Assembly: GCF_029542205.1 (NCBI RefSeq)
Contig: NZ_CP113783.1
Location: 3,091,001-3,155,000 of the forward strand
Reading direction: 5' to 3'
DNA length: 64,000 nucleotides
Origin: Pseudoxanthomonas sp. SE1
GTDB taxonomy: Bacteria > Pseudomonadota > Gammaproteobacteria > Xanthomonadales > Xanthomonadaceae
This document shows positions 19,712-29,754 of the stretch, piece by piece. The notes under the pieces are model-generated. The model was given only the letters and a program-made list of their open reading frames with translations. It did not search any database and had not been told where the DNA came from. The translations under genes and the position numbers were made by a program. How positions within the stretch are numbered: the stretch's first letter is position 1; each line of letters starts with the position of its first letter.

Positions 19712-21106
19712 CTACCGTACCGCTGGCGCCGCCACCTGGTTCTGCTTGCGCACGATGCACATGGCGATCTCCAGCGACTGCTCGTAATTCAGGCGCGGAT
19801 CGACAGTGGAACGATAGGCGCGCTCCAGATCCACGTCCGTGAGTTCCCGCGCCCCCCCGGTGCATTCGGTGACGTCCTCACCGGTCAGTTCCAGATGCAC
19901 GCCGCCCAGGCGCGTACCGGCCGCCGCATGCAGGTCGAACGACTGTTCCACCTCGCCACGCACGTTGTCGAAGCGACGCGTCTTGAATCCGTTGCTGGTG
20001 CTTTCGGTATTGCCGTGCATCGGATCGCACACCCACAGCACGCGGCGTCCGTCACGACGGACGGCATCCAGCAGCGGCGGCAGCTTGTCCGCGATCTGCG
20101 CAGCGCCCATGCGATGGATGAAGGTCAGGCGGCCCGCTTCGTCTTCCGGGTTCAGTACGTCGATCAGGCGCAGCAACTGGTCGGACGTGACCGACGGACC
20201 GACCTTGATCGCGATCGGATTGCGCACGCCGCGCAGGTATTCCACGTGCGCGCCATCCACCGCCGCCGTCCGCATCCCGATCCAGGGATAGTGCGTACTG
20301 AGATTGAACCAGCCCCACTGGCGCGGCACCTCGCGCGTCAACGCTTCTTCGTACGGAAGCAGCAATGCCTCGTGCGAGGTGTAGAAATCGATGCGGTTGA
20401 GGTTGTGCACTTCCGCGCCGGACAGCGTCTCCATGAACTTCACCGCATCACCGATCGAGGTGACCATGTGCTGGTATTCGTTCGCCAGCGGCGAGTAGCC
20501 CACCCAGTTGAGATTCCAGTACTCCGGATGATGCAGGTCGGCGAAGCCACCATCGATGAGCGCGCGCACGAAGTTCATCGTCATCGCCGAGCGCGCATGC
20601 GCCTTGATCATCCTGCGCGGATCCGGCAACCGCGCTTCCGCAGTGAACTCCGGCGCGTTCACCAGGTCTCCGCGGTAGCTGGGCAGCGTGACGCCATCGC
20701 GCGTTTCCATGTCGGCCGAACGCGGCTTGGCGTACTGGCCCGCAAAGCGGCCCACGCGTACCACCGGCAGGCGCAAGCCATGCACCAGTACCAGGCTCAT
20801 CTGCAGCAGGACCTTCAGCCGGTTGGAGATCAGGCCGGATTCGCAGTCGCTGAAGCTCTCCGCGCAGTCGCCGCCCTGCAGCAGGAAGCGCTTGCCTTCC
20901 TGCGCTTCGGCCAGCTGCTTCTTCAGCGAGAAGATCTCCCATGACGTCACCAGCGGCGGCAGCTGCTTCAATTCGCCGACCGCGGCTTCCAGGGCGCCGG
21001 CATCGGGATAGGTCGGCAGCTGCACGGCCGGCCGCGCGCGCCAGCTGTCCGGCGCCCACTGGGCGGGCAACTGAACGGCACGAAGATTGCGGTCGGTGGG
21101 ATTCAT
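19712..21106 (-). CDS. 3-deoxy-7-phosphoheptulonate synthase, class II
   Basis: 464-residue plant-type (class II) DAHP synthase, which joins phosphoenolpyruvate and erythrose 4-phosphate to start the shikimate pathway. Family landmarks are LLQGGDCAESF, VRVGRFAGQYAKPRS, SYRGDLVN, RTAAVDGAHVEYLRG, NPIAIKVGPSV, and WVCDPMHGNT with GGVHLELTGEDVTECTGG near the end. ATG 21104-21106 has AAGGAG upstream and gives the normal N-terminus. It is unrelated in sequence to the AroF/G/H class I enzymes. dsbB lies 51 bp upstream on the same strand. Confidence 0.95.
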   Translation of the reverse strand: MNPTDRNLRAVQLPAQWAPDSWRARPAVQLPTYPDAGALEAAVGELKQLPPLVTSWEIFSLKKQLAEAQEGKRFLLQGGDCAESFSDCESGLISNRLKVLLQMSLVLVHGLRLPVVRVGRFAGQYAKPRSADMETRDGVTLPSYRGDLVNAPEFTAEARLPDPRRMIKAHARSAMTMNFVRALIDGGFADLHHPEYWNLNWVGYSPLANEYQHMVTSIGDAVKFMETLSGAEVHNLNRIDFYTSHEALLLPYEEALTREVPRQWGWFNLSTHYPWIGMRTAAVDGAHVEYLRGVRNPIAIKVGPSVTSDQLLRLIDVLNPEDEAGRLTFIHRMGAAQIADKLPPLLDAVRRDGRRVLWVCDPMHGNTESTSNGFKTRRFDNVRGEVEQSFDLHAAAGTRLGGVHLELTGEDVTECTGGARELTDVDLERAYRSTVDPRLNYEQSLEIAMCIVRKQNQVAAPAVR

Positions 21107-21157
21107 GGCGGGCTCCTTGCGGCCCACCATGGTGACAGAATGGTGCGCCGCGTCAAT

Positions 21158-21673
21158 TCAACGAAAGGTCGAGGTTTTCCGGGGGCGGAAGCCGATCCAC
21201 AGCGCCCAGACCGCGAGCAGGACGAACCACACCAGGCTCCACATCGGCATTGTGAGCCCGAGGAAGCTCCAGTCGATGGTGCTGCAGTCGCCCTTGGCGG
21301 AGAGCACTTTCTGTACGACACCGAGCCAGGTGTTGTTCTCGATCATGTAGTCCCATCCGGGGCCGCAACTCGGCATCAGCGGTGGATAGAGCTGCACCCA
21401 CACGTGTTTGCCCGCGATCCCGATGCCGGTGGCAGCACCAAGGAAAGCCAGGAGCCCGTAGACACGACGTCCCGTCGGACGGCGGGGACCATGCAGCGCC
21501 CCCAGCAGGAACAGTACGCCGGTCGCCGCAAAGGCGAGCCGCTGGAAGATACAGAACGGGCAAGGTTCCAATTGATGGACGAACTGCACGTACAGGGCAT
21601 AGCCGAGCAGCCCCGCACAGATCGCGAAACCCAGGAAGCACTGCGCGCGGAAACTCCAGCGGAGAGGATTCAT
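21158..21673 (-). CDS. dsbB: Disulfide bond formation protein DsbB
   Basis: 171-residue inner-membrane protein with four hydrophobic segments. It reoxidises DsbA and passes electrons to quinone. The first periplasmic loop has the redox pair C38-P-F-C41; the second has C103 (PSCGPGW) and C130 (GDCSTIDW), the four essential cysteines. The quinone-site arginine follows as FQRLAF. A GTG two codons upstream is an alternative start; the ATG at 21671-21673 is preferred. The basic C-terminal tail FRPRKTSTFR would be cytoplasmic. Confidence 0.94.
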   Translation of the reverse strand: MNPLRWSFRAQCFLGFAICAGLLGYALYVQFVHQLEPCPFCIFQRLAFAATGVLFLLGALHGPRRPTGRRVYGLLAFLGAATGIGIAGKHVWVQLYPPLMPSCGPGWDYMIENNTWLGVVQKVLSAKGDCSTIDWSFLGLTMPMWSLVWFVLLAVWALWIGFRPRKTSTFR

Positions 21674-21780
21674 CGGCACCCATGACGTGAGGTCGTGCCC
21701 GCATTATCCATGCCTGCCGCCCTGCACGTCACCCTGCGACACCCTGGCGCATCCGGGCCAGGCGCGAAACGGCGCCTCGA

Positions 21781-21811
21781 AAACAAAAACCCCGGCGCGG
21801 GCCGGGGTTTC
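21781..21811 (-). terminator. Terminator of the alpha ribosomal operon (after rplQ)
   Basis: On the minus strand AACCCCGGC (21810-21802) pairs with GCCGGGGTT (21797-21789) around a 4-base loop, followed by TTTTTGTTTTC. It is 24 bp past the rplQ stop and ends the S10-spc-alpha run. Confidence 0.92.
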
Positions 21812-21834
21812 TGGTGTCCTGCAGGACGGGAAGC

Positions 21835-22209
21835 TTACTCAGCCGCCGCTTCCGGACGGTCGACCAGCTCGACGTATGCCATCGGCGCATTGTCGCCAGC
21901 GCGGAAGCCGCACTTCAGGATGCGCAGGTAGCCACCCGGACGCGACTGGTAGCGCGGGCCGAGGGTGGTGAACAGGGTGCCGACGGCTTCCTTGTCGCGC
22001 AGGCGCGAGAAGGCAAGGCGGCGGTTGGCGACGCCATCGATCTTGCCGAGGGTGATGAGCGGTTCCGCGACGCGGCGCAGTTCCTTGGCCTTCGGCAGGG
22101 TGGTCTTGATCAGACCGTGCTTGATGAGCGAGGCGGCCATGTTGCGGAACATCGCTTCGCGATGGGCGCTGGTGCGGTTGAACTTGCGACCGGCTTTCTG
22201 GTGGCGCAT
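21835..22209 (-). CDS. rplQ: 50S ribosomal protein L17
   Basis: Binds 23S rRNA near the exit tunnel of the large subunit. 124 residues (E. coli 127). Starts [19 protein letters not shown] and contains [22 protein letters not shown] split by the usual loop, ending YVELVDRP. Last gene of the alpha operon; unlike in E. coli, it is separated from rpoA by 193 bp carrying a 12-bp hairpin, so its level relative to rpoA may be tuned. Confidence 0.97.
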   Translation of the reverse strand: MRHQKAGRKFNRTSAHREAMFRNMAASLIKHGLIKTTLPKAKELRRVAEPLITLGKIDGVANRRLAFSRLRDKEAVGTLFTTLGPRYQSRPGGYLRILKCGFRAGDNAPMAYVELVDRPEAAAE

Positions 22210-22363
22210 GGGTTGGATTCCTGATGAAGAGTGGGACGTTGGATTTCGCTGTCGCCATCGTGGCGTTGGTGCCGTGGACTGCGGATGGTCCGAACCGGCC
22301 GTCCTTGACCGGATAGCCGCGGACCTTCAGGTCCGTCGGCGTTGGTATTGCATTTGAAACAGC

Positions 22364-22391
22364 GGAACTCCCGCGCGAACGCGGGAGTTCC
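22364..22391 (-). promoter_or_regulatory. Strong hairpin between rpoA and rplQ
   Basis: GGAACTCCCGCG (22364-22375) pairs perfectly with CGCGGGAGTTCC (22380-22391) around a 4-base loop (CGAA on the plus strand). No long T-run follows on the minus strand (GCTGTTTC), so it is better seen as a processing or attenuation hairpin than a full terminator. Confidence 0.7.
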
Positions 22392-22402
22392 GTATCGCAT
22401 CA

Positions 22403-23401
22403 TCAGCCGAGCATGCCGTGCTGGGCGACACCGGCCGGCGGCCAGTTCTCCAGCTTCATGCCCAGGGACAGGCCGCGCTGCGCCAAGACTTCCTTGATCT
22501 CGGTCAGCGACTTCTTGCCGAGGTTCGGGGTCTTGAGCAGTTCGACTTCCGTCTTCTGGATCAGGTCGCCGATGTAGTAGATGCTCTCGGCCTTCAGGCA
22601 GTTGGCCGAACGCACCGTCAGCTCCAGATCGTCGATCGGGCGCAGCAGCACCGGGTCCACGCCGCTGGCCGCCTGCTTCGGCGCGCCGCGGTCGCGGTGC
22701 GTGAAGTCGCCGAACACCGACAGCTGGTCGCTGAGGATGTCGGCGGCGGTGCGCACGGCTTCCTCGGCATCGATCGTGCCGTTGGTTTCGATGTCCAGGA
22801 CCAGCTTGTCCAGGTCGGTGCGCTGCTCGACGCGCGCGGCTTCCACCGCGTACGCGACGCGACGGACCGGCGAGAACGAGGCGTCCAGCACCAGGCGACC
22901 GATCGCACGGGTTTCTTCATCCGGACGACGGCGCGCGGCGGCCGGCTGGTAACCGAAACCACGCTCGATCTTCAGGCGCATGTTCAGCGCCGTGTCCTTG
23001 GTCAGGTTGCAGATGACCAGTTCCGGATTGAGGATCTCGACGTTGTGGTCGGTCTTGATGTCGCCGGCGGTGACCACGCCCGGGCCCTGCTTGGCCAGGC
23101 TGAGCGTGGACGAGTCGCCGCTGTGGATGCGGATGGCCACATCCTTCAGGTTCAACAGCACTTCCAGCACGTCTTCCTGCATGCCTTCGATGGTGCTGTA
23201 TTCGTGCAGCACGCCATCGATCTCGACTTCGGTGATCGCGAAGCCGGGAATCGACGACAGCAGCACGCGGCGCAACGCATTGCCGAGCGTATGACCGTAA
23301 CCACGCTCCAGCGGCTCGATGACCACTTTCGCGCGATTGCCGCTCAGGCGCTCGATCTGCGGGCCGCGGGGGCGCAGCACTTGCTGAGTAATACCCGTCA
23401 T
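22403..23401 (-). CDS. rpoA: RNA polymerase alpha subunit
   Basis: 332 residues. The N-terminal domain (1-235) dimerises and binds beta/beta' ([22 protein letters not shown] in two parts; [13 protein letters not shown]). The C-terminal domain (about 250-320) has [15 protein letters not shown], whose Arg matches the UP-element-binding R265 of E. coli, and [18 protein letters not shown]. The frame runs far upstream across rpsD, but ATG 23399-23401 gives the family start [14 protein letters not shown]. It lies 50 bp after rpsD within the alpha operon. Confidence 0.98.
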   Translation of the reverse strand: MTGITQQVLRPRGPQIERLSGNRAKVVIEPLERGYGHTLGNALRRVLLSSIPGFAITEVEIDGVLHEYSTIEGMQEDVLEVLLNLKDVAIRIHSGDSSTLSLAKQGPGVVTAGDIKTDHNVEILNPELVICNLTKDTALNMRLKIERGFGYQPAAARRRPDEETRAIGRLVLDASFSPVRRVAYAVEAARVEQRTDLDKLVLDIETNGTIDAEEAVRTAADILSDQLSVFGDFTHRDRGAPKQAASGVDPVLLRPIDDLELTVRSANCLKAESIYYIGDLIQKTEVELLKTPNLGKKSLTEIKEVLAQRGLSLGMKLENWPPAGVAQHGMLG

Positions 23402-23451
23402 GTTGCTTTGTCTCCTGCGGTCCCCCGGTCGCCCGGGGGTGCGTGAATGAA

Positions 23452-24081
23452 TTACTTCGAGTACAACTCGACGATCAGCGCTTCGTTGATGTCGGCGGGC
23501 AGGTCCGAACGCGCTGGAACCGCCTTGAACACGCCGCTGAACTTCTTCGCATCGACTTCGACCCACGAGGGGTTCAGGTCGAGCTGCTCGGCGACCGTCA
23601 GCGACTCCTGCACGCGGAGCTGCTTCTGGGCCTTCTCCGACAGCGCGATCGCGTCGCCGGCCTTGACCTGGTACGAAGGCAGGTTGACCGGCTTGCCGTT
23701 GACCAGCACGCCACGGTGCGAGACCAGCTGGCGAGCGGCCGGACGGGTCACGGCGAAGCCCATGCGGTAGATGACATTGTCGAGACGGGTCTCGAGCAAC
23801 TGCAGCAGGTTCTCGCCGGTGTTGCCCTTCTTGGTCGAGGCCTTCTTGTAGTAGTTGCGGAACTGACGCTCCAGCAGACCGTAGATACGCTTGACCTTCT
23901 GCTTCTCGCGCAGCTGGGTGGCGTAGTCGGACAGCTTGCCCTTGCGGGCGGTCGCGCCGTGCTGGCCGGGCTTCTGCTCCAGCTTGCACTTGGAGTCCAG
24001 CGCACGGGCCGGGCTCTTGAGCGACAGGTCGGCGCCTTCACGGCGCGCGAGCTTACAGGTAGGACCGATATAACGAGCCAT
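23452..24081 (-). CDS. rpsD: 30S ribosomal protein S4
   Basis: 209-residue primary 16S rRNA-binding protein, also the translational repressor of the alpha operon in E. coli. Starts [16 protein letters not shown] and lacks the four-cysteine zinc site of some S4 proteins. The S4 RNA-binding domain runs from about 98 ([19 protein letters not shown]) to 165. If S4 autoregulation is kept here, its target would be the rpsM leader at 24859-25200. Confidence 0.97.
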   Translation of the reverse strand: MARYIGPTCKLARREGADLSLKSPARALDSKCKLEQKPGQHGATARKGKLSDYATQLREKQKVKRIYGLLERQFRNYYKKASTKKGNTGENLLQLLETRLDNVIYRMGFAVTRPAARQLVSHRGVLVNGKPVNLPSYQVKAGDAIALSEKAQKQLRVQESLTVAEQLDLNPSWVEVDAKKFSGVFKAVPARSDLPADINEALIVELYSK

Positions 24082-24096
24082 TTCTTATCGCCCCCT

Positions 24097-24489
24097 TTAG
24101 ACGCGACGCTTTTTCGGCGGACGGCACCCGTTGTGCGGGATAGGCGTCACGTCGATGATGTTGGTGATCTTGTAGCCCACGTTGTTCAACGAACGCACGG
24201 CCGACTCACGACCCGGACCCGGGCCCTTGATGCGGACTTCCAGCGACTTCACGCCGTAGTCCAGAGCTGCACGGCCGGCCTTTTCGGCAGCGACCTGCGC
24301 CGCGAACGGCGTGGACTTGCGGGAACCGCGGAAACCGGCACCACCCGACGTCGCCCACGAGAGCGCATTGCCCTGGCGGTCGGTGATGGTGACGATGGTG
24401 TTGTTGAAAGAAGCGTGGACGTGGGCGACGCCGTCGGTGATGACGCGCTTGATCTTCTTCTTGACTTTGGCAGCAGCTGGCTTGGCCAT
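24097..24489 (-). CDS. rpsK: 30S ribosomal protein S11
   Basis: 130 residues, of the platform of the small subunit near the Shine-Dalgarno helix. Contains [47 protein letters not shown] and the C-terminal [15 protein letters not shown]. Sits 12 bp from rpsM and 15 bp from rpsD in the alpha operon. Confidence 0.97.
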   Translation of the reverse strand: MAKPAAAKVKKKIKRVITDGVAHVHASFNNTIVTITDRQGNALSWATSGGAGFRGSRKSTPFAAQVAAEKAGRAALDYGVKSLEVRIKGPGPGRESAVRSLNNVGYKITNIIDVTPIPHNGCRPPKKRRV

Positions 24490-24501
24490 GATGGTCGCCC
24501 C

Positions 24502-24858
24502 TTACTTCTTGATGGCTTTGCGCGGACCCTTGCGGGTACGGGCATTGGTGCGGGTGCGCTGGCCACGCAGCGGCAGGCCGCGGCGATGGCGCAGACCGCG
24601 ATAGCAACCCAGGTCCATCAGGCGCTTGATCGCGATGCCGACTTCACGGCGCAGGTCGCCCTCGACCACGTACTTGCCGACTTCGGCGCGCAGGCGCTCG
24701 ACTTCCGGCTCCGACAGGTCGCGGATCTTGGTGGTCGAGGCGACGCCGGCGGCTTCGCAGACCTTCTTGGAACGGGTACGGCCAATGCCGAAAATGCTTT
24801 GCAAACCGACCCAGACATGCTTCTGGGCAGGCAGGTTGACACCTGCAATACGCGCCAT
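24502..24858 (-). CDS. rpsM: 30S ribosomal protein S13
   Basis: 118-residue protein of the 30S head contacting the P-site tRNA and L5. Starts [19 protein letters not shown], has [10 protein letters not shown] and the C-terminal tail [20 protein letters not shown]. Five extra upstream codons are open, but ATG 24856-24858 fits the family and has TTGGAGA. First gene of the alpha operon, 342 bp from secY; rpmJ, which many bacteria have between them, is not seen. Confidence 0.97.
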   Translation of the reverse strand: MARIAGVNLPAQKHVWVGLQSIFGIGRTRSKKVCEAAGVASTTKIRDLSEPEVERLRAEVGKYVVEGDLRREVGIAIKRLMDLGCYRGLRHRRGLPLRGQRTRTNARTRKGPRKAIKK

Positions 24859-25200
24859 GACGCGGTTCTCCAACTGTGAGTATTGGCCCGTGTACGGTCA
24901 TCCCTTGCGGGATTTGCGCAGACAGGCGGAGTGAACTGGAAATTGTAACAAGATCCGGTGTTTACGGGAAGCCCGTGCCGGCTGAGCCGACCACGGACCG
25001 GCATGGGGAGTGTGCCCATGCTCCGGCGCCGGAACCTGCCTGGTGCGGGGCACGGGTTTCCCCCTGCCCTGCTCCGCCCGCGCTACTCTGGCGCAGGGAC
25101 TGGCTGGCTCGCACCCCCGCACCGGATCGCTGCGGGGGCCGCCCATCTAAGTCAGCCGGCCATGAGGGCCGGACTGGTGCGGGAAGCCCGCGATTATACC
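24859..25200 (-). promoter_or_regulatory. Alpha-operon leader: internal promoter and structured 5' region
   Basis: 342 bp without a gene between secY and rpsM. A consensus TATAAT lies on the minus strand at 25198-25193, directly after the secY stop; no good -35 is seen upstream. The leader would be about 325 nt and can fold into CCGGCC/GGCCGG (25156-25172), CCCCCGCA/TGCGGGGG (25114-25138) and ACGGG/CCCGT (24964-24976). The last repeats the GGGAAGCCC core also found at the start site (25179-25191). In E. coli S4 binds a pseudoknot leader upstream of rpsM; whether this leader does so is unknown. Confidence 0.6.
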
Positions 25201-26562
25201 TCAGCCGCGCGGGGCAAGACCGCCCCGCGAGCCACCTTTCAGATTGGCCTTCTTCAGCAGGCTCTCGTACTGGTGCGACATCAGGTGCGCCTGGATCTGC
25301 GCAATGAAGTCCATCACCACCACCACCACGATCAGCAGCGAGGTGCCACCGAAGTAGAACGAGGTGCCCAGCTGCGTCCGCATCACTTCCGGCAGCAGGC
25401 AGACCGCGACCAGGTACATCGAACCGATCGCCGTCAGCCGCGTCAGCACGCCATCGACGTAGTCGGCCGTCGCCTTGCCGGGACGGATGCCCGGGATCAG
25501 CGCGCCCGACTTCTTCAGGTTCTCGGCGGTTTCCTGCGAGTTGAACACCAGCGCCGTGTAGAAGAACGCGAAACCGATGATCATCGCCGCAAACACGATC
25601 ATGTGCAGCGGTTCACCCGGAGCCAGCGCATTGGAAATGCGCTGCAGCCATGTGGTCGCGCCACTATTCTGGCCGGACCACATCGCCAGCGTGGCCGGGA
25701 ACGCCAGGATGCTCGAGGCGAAGATCGGCGGGATCACGCCGGCCATATTGAGCTTGAGCGGCAGGAACGAGGTCTGGTTCATGTACGCGTTGCGGCCGCC
25801 CTGGCGGCGCGCGTAGTTCACCGTGATCCTGCGCTGCCCGCGTTCCACGAAGACCACCAGGAACGTGAAGCCCAGCACCACCACGGCAATGACCAGCAGC
25901 GAAATGAAGCTCAGCGTGCCGTCGCGGAAAGCGCCCACGGTCTGGATGACCGCGCCCGGCAGGCCGGCCACGATGCCCGCGAAGATGATCAGCGAGACGC
26001 CGTTTCCGATACCGCGCTCGGTCACCTGCTCGCCGATCCACATCAGGAAGATGGTGCCGGCGGTCAGCGCGACCACGGCGGTCAGCACGAAGCCCATGCC
26101 CGGCGCGTACACCACCGGCATGCCGCCCGGCGCGACCTGGTTCTGCAGCGCGGTGGCGATGCTGCCACCCTGCACGATGGCCAGCAGCACGGCACCGATG
26201 CGCGAGTACTGGGTGATCTTGCGGCGACCGGACTCGCCTTCCTTCTGCAGCGCCTTGAGGCTCGGGAAGATGTGCACGCCCAGCTGCATCACGATCGATG
26301 CCGAAATGTAGGGCATGACGTTCAGCGCGAAGATGCTGAAACGATGCAGGGCGCCGCCCGAGAACATGTTGAACATGTCCACGATGCCGCCGCCCTGCGC
26401 CTGCATCATCGCAAGCATGGCATCGGGATTGACGCCCGGGACCGGGATGAAACAGCCGATCCGGTAGACGATCAGCGCGCCCAGCACGAACAGCAGGCGC
26501 TGGCGGAGTTCGGTGAACTTGCCCGCGCCTGCCAGCGCACCGGCGGCATTACCCTGCGCCAT
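25201..26562 (-). CDS. secY: Protein translocase subunit SecY
   Basis: 453-residue ten-helix channel protein of the SecYEG translocon. Recognisable pieces are [15 protein letters not shown] (TM1), the plug region [39 protein letters not shown] (cytoplasmic loop), [18 protein letters not shown] and the [19 protein letters not shown] loop before TM9. ATG 26560-26562 gives [16 protein letters not shown]; the frame is open 18 codons further. It follows rplO by 7 bp at the end of the spc operon. Confidence 0.97.
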   Translation of the reverse strand: MAQGNAAGALAGAGKFTELRQRLLFVLGALIVYRIGCFIPVPGVNPDAMLAMMQAQGGGIVDMFNMFSGGALHRFSIFALNVMPYISASIVMQLGVHIFPSLKALQKEGESGRRKITQYSRIGAVLLAIVQGGSIATALQNQVAPGGMPVVYAPGMGFVLTAVVALTAGTIFLMWIGEQVTERGIGNGVSLIIFAGIVAGLPGAVIQTVGAFRDGTLSFISLLVIAVVVLGFTFLVVFVERGQRRITVNYARRQGGRNAYMNQTSFLPLKLNMAGVIPPIFASSILAFPATLAMWSGQNSGATTWLQRISNALAPGEPLHMIVFAAMIIGFAFFYTALVFNSQETAENLKKSGALIPGIRPGKATADYVDGVLTRLTAIGSMYLVAVCLLPEVMRTQLGTSFYFGGTSLLIVVVVVMDFIAQIQAHLMSHQYESLLKKANLKGGSRGGLAPRG

Positions 26563-26569
26563 GCGTCCG

Positions 26570-27007
26570 TTACTCCTGCACGCTGCCGCCGGCAGCCTCG
26601 ATGGCGGCCTTGGCACCGGCCGTGGCGGCCACGCCCTTCAGCACGAACTTCTTGGTCAGTTCGCCCTTCTTGACGATCTTGGCGCGCTTGGCGGTGCTGG
26701 GCACCAGCTTGGCGGCACGCAGCGCGGCGAAGTCGATCTCACCGGCTTCCAGCTTCTCCAACTGGTACGACAGCACCTCGGCGCAGTCCAGCTTCAGCTT
26801 GGAGCGGAAGCCGACCTTCGGCAGACGCTTGATCAACGGCATCTGGCCGCCTTCGAACTTGGCCTTGATCTTGCCCTTGCCCGAACGCGCGAAAGAACCC
26901 TTGTGACCGCGACCGGCCGTCTTGCCCAGGCCGGAGCCGATGCCGCGACCAACGCGGGTGCGCTCGGTGCGGGCGCCGTCTGCGGGCTTCAATGTGTTGA
27001 GACGCAT
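26570..27007 (-). CDS. rplO: 50S ribosomal protein L15
   Basis: 145-residue late-assembly protein of the large subunit. The N-terminal glycine/arginine-rich arm [14 protein letters not shown] and [17 protein letters not shown] are diagnostic. In the spc operon between rpmD (5 bp) and secY (7 bp). Confidence 0.97.
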   Translation of the reverse strand: MRLNTLKPADGARTERTRVGRGIGSGLGKTAGRGHKGSFARSGKGKIKAKFEGGQMPLIKRLPKVGFRSKLKLDCAEVLSYQLEKLEAGEIDFAALRAAKLVPSTAKRAKIVKKGELTKKFVLKGVAATAGAKAAIEAAGGSVQE

Positions 27008-27012
27008 CTGAA

Positions 27013-27204
27013 TTACTCCTCGACCTTGACGAGGTAGTGAACCTTGTTGATCAGGCCGCGTACCTGCGGGCTGTCCTTCAGTTCACGCACATCGTTCAAC
27101 TTGTTCAGGCCCAGCGCCTTCACCGACAAGCGGTGCACGGCCCGGGAACCACGCAGGCCACGCACCAGGCGCACCTTGACGGTCTTGTTGGACTCGTTAG
27201 CCAT
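27013..27204 (-). CDS. rpmD: 50S ribosomal protein L30
   Basis: 63-residue protein: [32 protein letters not shown] and a C-terminal [10 protein letters not shown]. The frame is open 13 codons upstream, but ATG 27202-27204 ([11 protein letters not shown]) is the normal start. The start overlaps the rpsE coding end by 8 bp, suggesting coupled translation. Confidence 0.95.
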   Translation of the reverse strand: MANESNKTVKVRLVRGLRGSRAVHRLSVKALGLNKLNDVRELKDSPQVRGLINKVHYLVKVEE

Positions 27205-27739
27205 TGAGGAGTTCCTCCACCTTCTTGCCACGCTTGGCCGCAATGCGGGTCGGCGACTGCATGTCGCTCAGTCCCTTCAGCGTGGCGCGGACCAGGTTGA
27301 TCGGGTTGCGCGAACCGACGGCCTTGGCCAGCACGTTCTTCACGCCGACCGCTTCCAGCACGGCGCGCATGGCGCCGCCGGCGATCACGCCCGTACCTTC
27401 CGAAGCCGGCTGCATGAACACGCGCGCCGCACCATGGCCGGCCTTGACCGGGTGCCACAGGGTGCCGTTGTTCAGGTCGACGTTCAGCATGCCCTTGCGG
27501 GCATATTCCATCGACTTCTGGATGGCGACCGGCACTTCGCGCGCCTTGCCGTAACCGAAACCGATCTTGCCGTTTCCGTCGCCCACCACCGTCAGTGCGG
27601 TGAAGGTGAACTGGCGACCGCCCTTGACGGTCTTGCTGACGCGATTGACCGCGACCAGCTTCTCGATCATGCCGTCGTCGACTTTCTCTTCGCGGTTGCG
27701 GTCGCGATCACGACCCCGCGGCTGACGTTCTTCTGCCAT
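27197..27739 (-). CDS. rpsE: 30S ribosomal protein S5
   Basis: 180-residue decoding-fidelity protein. The basic/acidic N-terminus [14 protein letters not shown] is followed by the S5 RNA-binding domain [14 protein letters not shown] and [22 protein letters not shown] 27737-27739 is chosen; the frame runs 42 codons further into the gap. A 156-bp spacer with a hairpin separates it from rplR, unusual for this operon. No change is seen in the loop where spectinomycin-resistance mutations arise. Confidence 0.97.
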   Translation of the reverse strand: MAEERQPRGRDRDRNREEKVDDGMIEKLVAVNRVSKTVKGGRQFTFTALTVVGDGNGKIGFGYGKAREVPVAIQKSMEYARKGMLNVDLNNGTLWHPVKAGHGAARVFMQPASEGTGVIAGGAMRAVLEAVGVKNVLAKAVGSRNPINLVRATLKGLSDMQSPTRIAAKRGKKVEELLNG

Positions 27740-27863
27740 TGCTTGAATTCCTTGGTTGATAGGGTATGTACGGCTTGGCCGCTTATGGTTGTGGTATGGA
27801 GCGGTGACGCAACGGCCGCTGCAGAAGAGCGACCGCGCCCGGCGCAGCCCGCGCCGGCAGGTC

Positions 27864-27888
27864 AAGGCATGGGGCTGCCCCCATGCCT
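27864..27888 (-). promoter_or_regulatory. Hairpin in the rplR-rpsE spacer
   Basis: AAGGCATGGGG (27864-27874) pairs with CCCCATGCCTT (27878-27888), 11 bp with a 3-base loop, starting 7 bp past the rplR stop on the minus strand. No T-run follows, so read-through into rpsE is expected; it may cap or process the upstream mRNA. Confidence 0.65.
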
Positions 27889-27895
27889 TTCAGGA

Positions 27896-28252
27896 TTAGA
27901 ACTGCAGGCCGCCTTCGCGGGCCGCATCTGCCAGGGCCTTGATGCGGCCGTGGTAGCGGTAGCCCGAACGATCGAACGCAACCTTTTCGATGCCCTCGGC
28001 CTTGGCGCGTTCGGCGATGAACTTGCCCACGCGGGCAGCGGCATCGCTGTTCTTGCCGTTCTTCAGGCCATCCTTGACATCGGACTGCAGCGTGTTGGCC
28101 GACGCGATGACCTTCGAGCCATCGGCGGTGAACAGCTGGGCGTAGATGTGCTGGCCGGTGCGCAGCACCGACAGGCGCGGCACGCCGAGTTCGCGGATGT
28201 GCGCGCGGGTGGACTTGGCGCGACGCAGGCGGGCGGTGTTCTTGATGCTCAT
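27896..28252 (-). CDS. rplR: 50S ribosomal protein L18
   Basis: 118-residue 5S rRNA-binding protein. Contains [33 protein letters not shown] and the C-terminal [26 protein letters not shown] split over the 5S-contact loop. 29 bp after rplF in the spc operon. Confidence 0.97.
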   Translation of the reverse strand: MSIKNTARLRRAKSTRAHIRELGVPRLSVLRTGQHIYAQLFTADGSKVIASANTLQSDVKDGLKNGKNSDAAARVGKFIAERAKAEGIEKVAFDRSGYRYHGRIKALADAAREGGLQF

Positions 28253-28281
28253 GATCTGGTTCCTCGAAGCCGAAAGCCCGG

Positions 28282-28809
28282 TTAGGCCTTCTTCGCTTCC
28301 TTGCGGATGATGGTTTCGTCGGAGTACTTCACGCCCTTGCCCTTGTAGGGCTCCGGCGGACGGAAACCGCGGATCTTGGCGGCGACTTCACCCACGCGCT
28401 GCTTGTCGGCGCCCTGCACCAGGATTTCGGTCTGGGTCGGGGTGGCGATGGTGATGCCTTCCGGCGTCTTGAACAGGATCGGATGGGAGAAACCCAGTGA
28501 CAGATTCAGGTCCTTGCCCTGCATCGCGGCGCGGTAACCCACGCCGACCAGCTCGAGCTTGCGCTCGAAACCGTCCGACACGCCCTTGACCATGTTGGCC
28601 AGGATCGCACGGATGGTGCCGGTGATGGCGTCGTCGGCCGGGGTGACCGGCGACAGGTTCACCGTACCGTTGTCGACATTGAGTTCGACGCCGGCCGGCT
28701 TGGCGATGGACAGGGTGCCCTTCGGGCCCTTGACGTTGAGGGTTTCACCCTGGGCATTCAGTTCGACGCCCTTGGGGAGATTGATCGGCTTCTTGGCTAC
28801 GCGGGACAT
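28282..28809 (-). CDS. rplF: 50S ribosomal protein L6
   Basis: 175-residue protein near the sarcin-ricin loop and factor-binding site. Starts [16 protein letters not shown]; a second domain has [21 protein letters not shown] and the C-terminal [19 protein letters not shown] 28807-28809 is chosen over open upstream codons. 16 bp after rpsH. Confidence 0.97.
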   Translation of the reverse strand: MSRVAKKPINLPKGVELNAQGETLNVKGPKGTLSIAKPAGVELNVDNGTVNLSPVTPADDAITGTIRAILANMVKGVSDGFERKLELVGVGYRAAMQGKDLNLSLGFSHPILFKTPEGITIATPTQTEILVQGADKQRVGEVAAKIRGFRPPEPYKGKGVKYSDETIIRKEAKKA

Positions 28810-28825
28810 GTCTGGGCTCCTTCGC

Positions 28826-29224
28826 TTAGGCCACGAAGCACAGGACTTCACCACCCACGCCGGCCGCACGGGCCTGCGCATCGGTCATGATGCCCTTGGA
28901 AGTGGAGATGATGGCGACGCCGAGGCCACCGAGGACCTTGGGCAGTTCAGCCTTGCCACGGTACTGGCGCAGGCCCGAACGGGACACGCGGCTCAGCTTC
29001 TCGATGACCGGCTTGCCTTCGAAGTACTTCAGGACGATCTCGAGTTCGGCCTTGTTGTTCTCGGTCGGCGTCACGCGGACGTCGCCGATATAGCCTTCCG
29101 CCTTGAGGACGTTGGCGATCGAGGTCTTGATCTTGGAGGACGGCATCTTCACCGTCGGCTTGCCAACAGCGGCGGCATTGCGAATGCGCACCAGCATGTC
29201 GGCGATGGGATCAGTCATGCTCAT
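28826..29224 (-). CDS. rpsH: 30S ribosomal protein S8
   Basis: 132-residue 16S rRNA helix 21-binding protein and, in E. coli, repressor of the spc operon. Starts [17 protein letters not shown]; the C-terminal [26 protein letters not shown] (in parts) carries the RNA-binding loop. Two ATG codons are two codons apart; the upstream one (29222-29224) matches related proteins. A 204-bp spacer with a perfect 10-bp hairpin separates it from rpsN. Confidence 0.97.
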   Translation of the reverse strand: MSMTDPIADMLVRIRNAAAVGKPTVKMPSSKIKTSIANVLKAEGYIGDVRVTPTENNKAELEIVLKYFEGKPVIEKLSRVSRSGLRQYRGKAELPKVLGGLGVAIISTSKGIMTDAQARAAGVGGEVLCFVA

Positions 29225-29359
29225 TAGAGTCTGCCTTATGAGTAGCACCGATATCCGCTTTCGCGAAAATCTTGTGTTGTCCCTGGAATCCCCCAGGCGG
29301 GTAGCCGGTTCCCCGGCCCTCCCCCGACCGGGTCGCGGGAGCCGAACATTGTACAACAA

Positions 29360-29383
29360 CAAGTCCGGCGCGTGCCGGACTTG
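29360..29383 (-). promoter_or_regulatory. Hairpin in the rpsN-rpsH spacer
   Basis: CAAGTCCGGC (29360-29369) pairs perfectly with GCCGGACTTG (29374-29383) around a 4-base loop. On the minus strand TTGTTGTACAATG follows; TACAAT could be a weak -10 box. The remaining spacer is C/G-rich with no gene. Confidence 0.65.
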
Positions 29384-29428
29384 TCCTTGAAACCACGGGG
29401 GAGCCCTGATCGGGCACCCCTGGCGTCC

Positions 29429-29734
29429 TTACCAGCTGGCCTTGCGCAGGCCGGGCACGTCGCCGTTCATGGTGGCCTTGCGCAGCATGTTGCGGCCCAG
29501 GCCGAACTTGCGGTACACGCCACGCGAACGACCGGACAGCTCGCAGCGGTTGCGCTGGCGGCTCGGCGAGGAGTCGCGCGGCAGCTTCTGCAGCTTGACG
29601 ACCGCGTCGGCCTTCTCTTCGTACGAAGCGTTCTGGCTGGAGATGATCTTCTTCAGCGCATCGCGCTTGGCGGCGTACTGCTTGGCCAGCTTTTCCCGCT
29701 TGATGTCGCGGTTGACCATCGAGGTCTTTGCCAT
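29429..29734 (-). CDS. rpsN: 30S ribosomal protein S14
   Basis: 101-residue zinc-free (long) S14. Contains [20 protein letters not shown], the [19 protein letters not shown] core and [25 protein letters not shown] (in parts). No CxxC pairs, so not the zinc form. Between rplE (20 bp) and rpsH. Confidence 0.97.
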   Translation of the reverse strand: MAKTSMVNRDIKREKLAKQYAAKRDALKKIISSQNASYEEKADAVVKLQKLPRDSSPSRQRNRCELSGRSRGVYRKFGLGRNMLRKATMNGDVPGLRKASW

Positions 29735-29754
29735 GATGTCGTTTTCCTAGCGAA

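Noticed and set aside
22403..23989. 528-codon version of rpoA
   Set aside because: The first ~196 codons are rpsD read in another frame; the family N-terminus starts at 23401.
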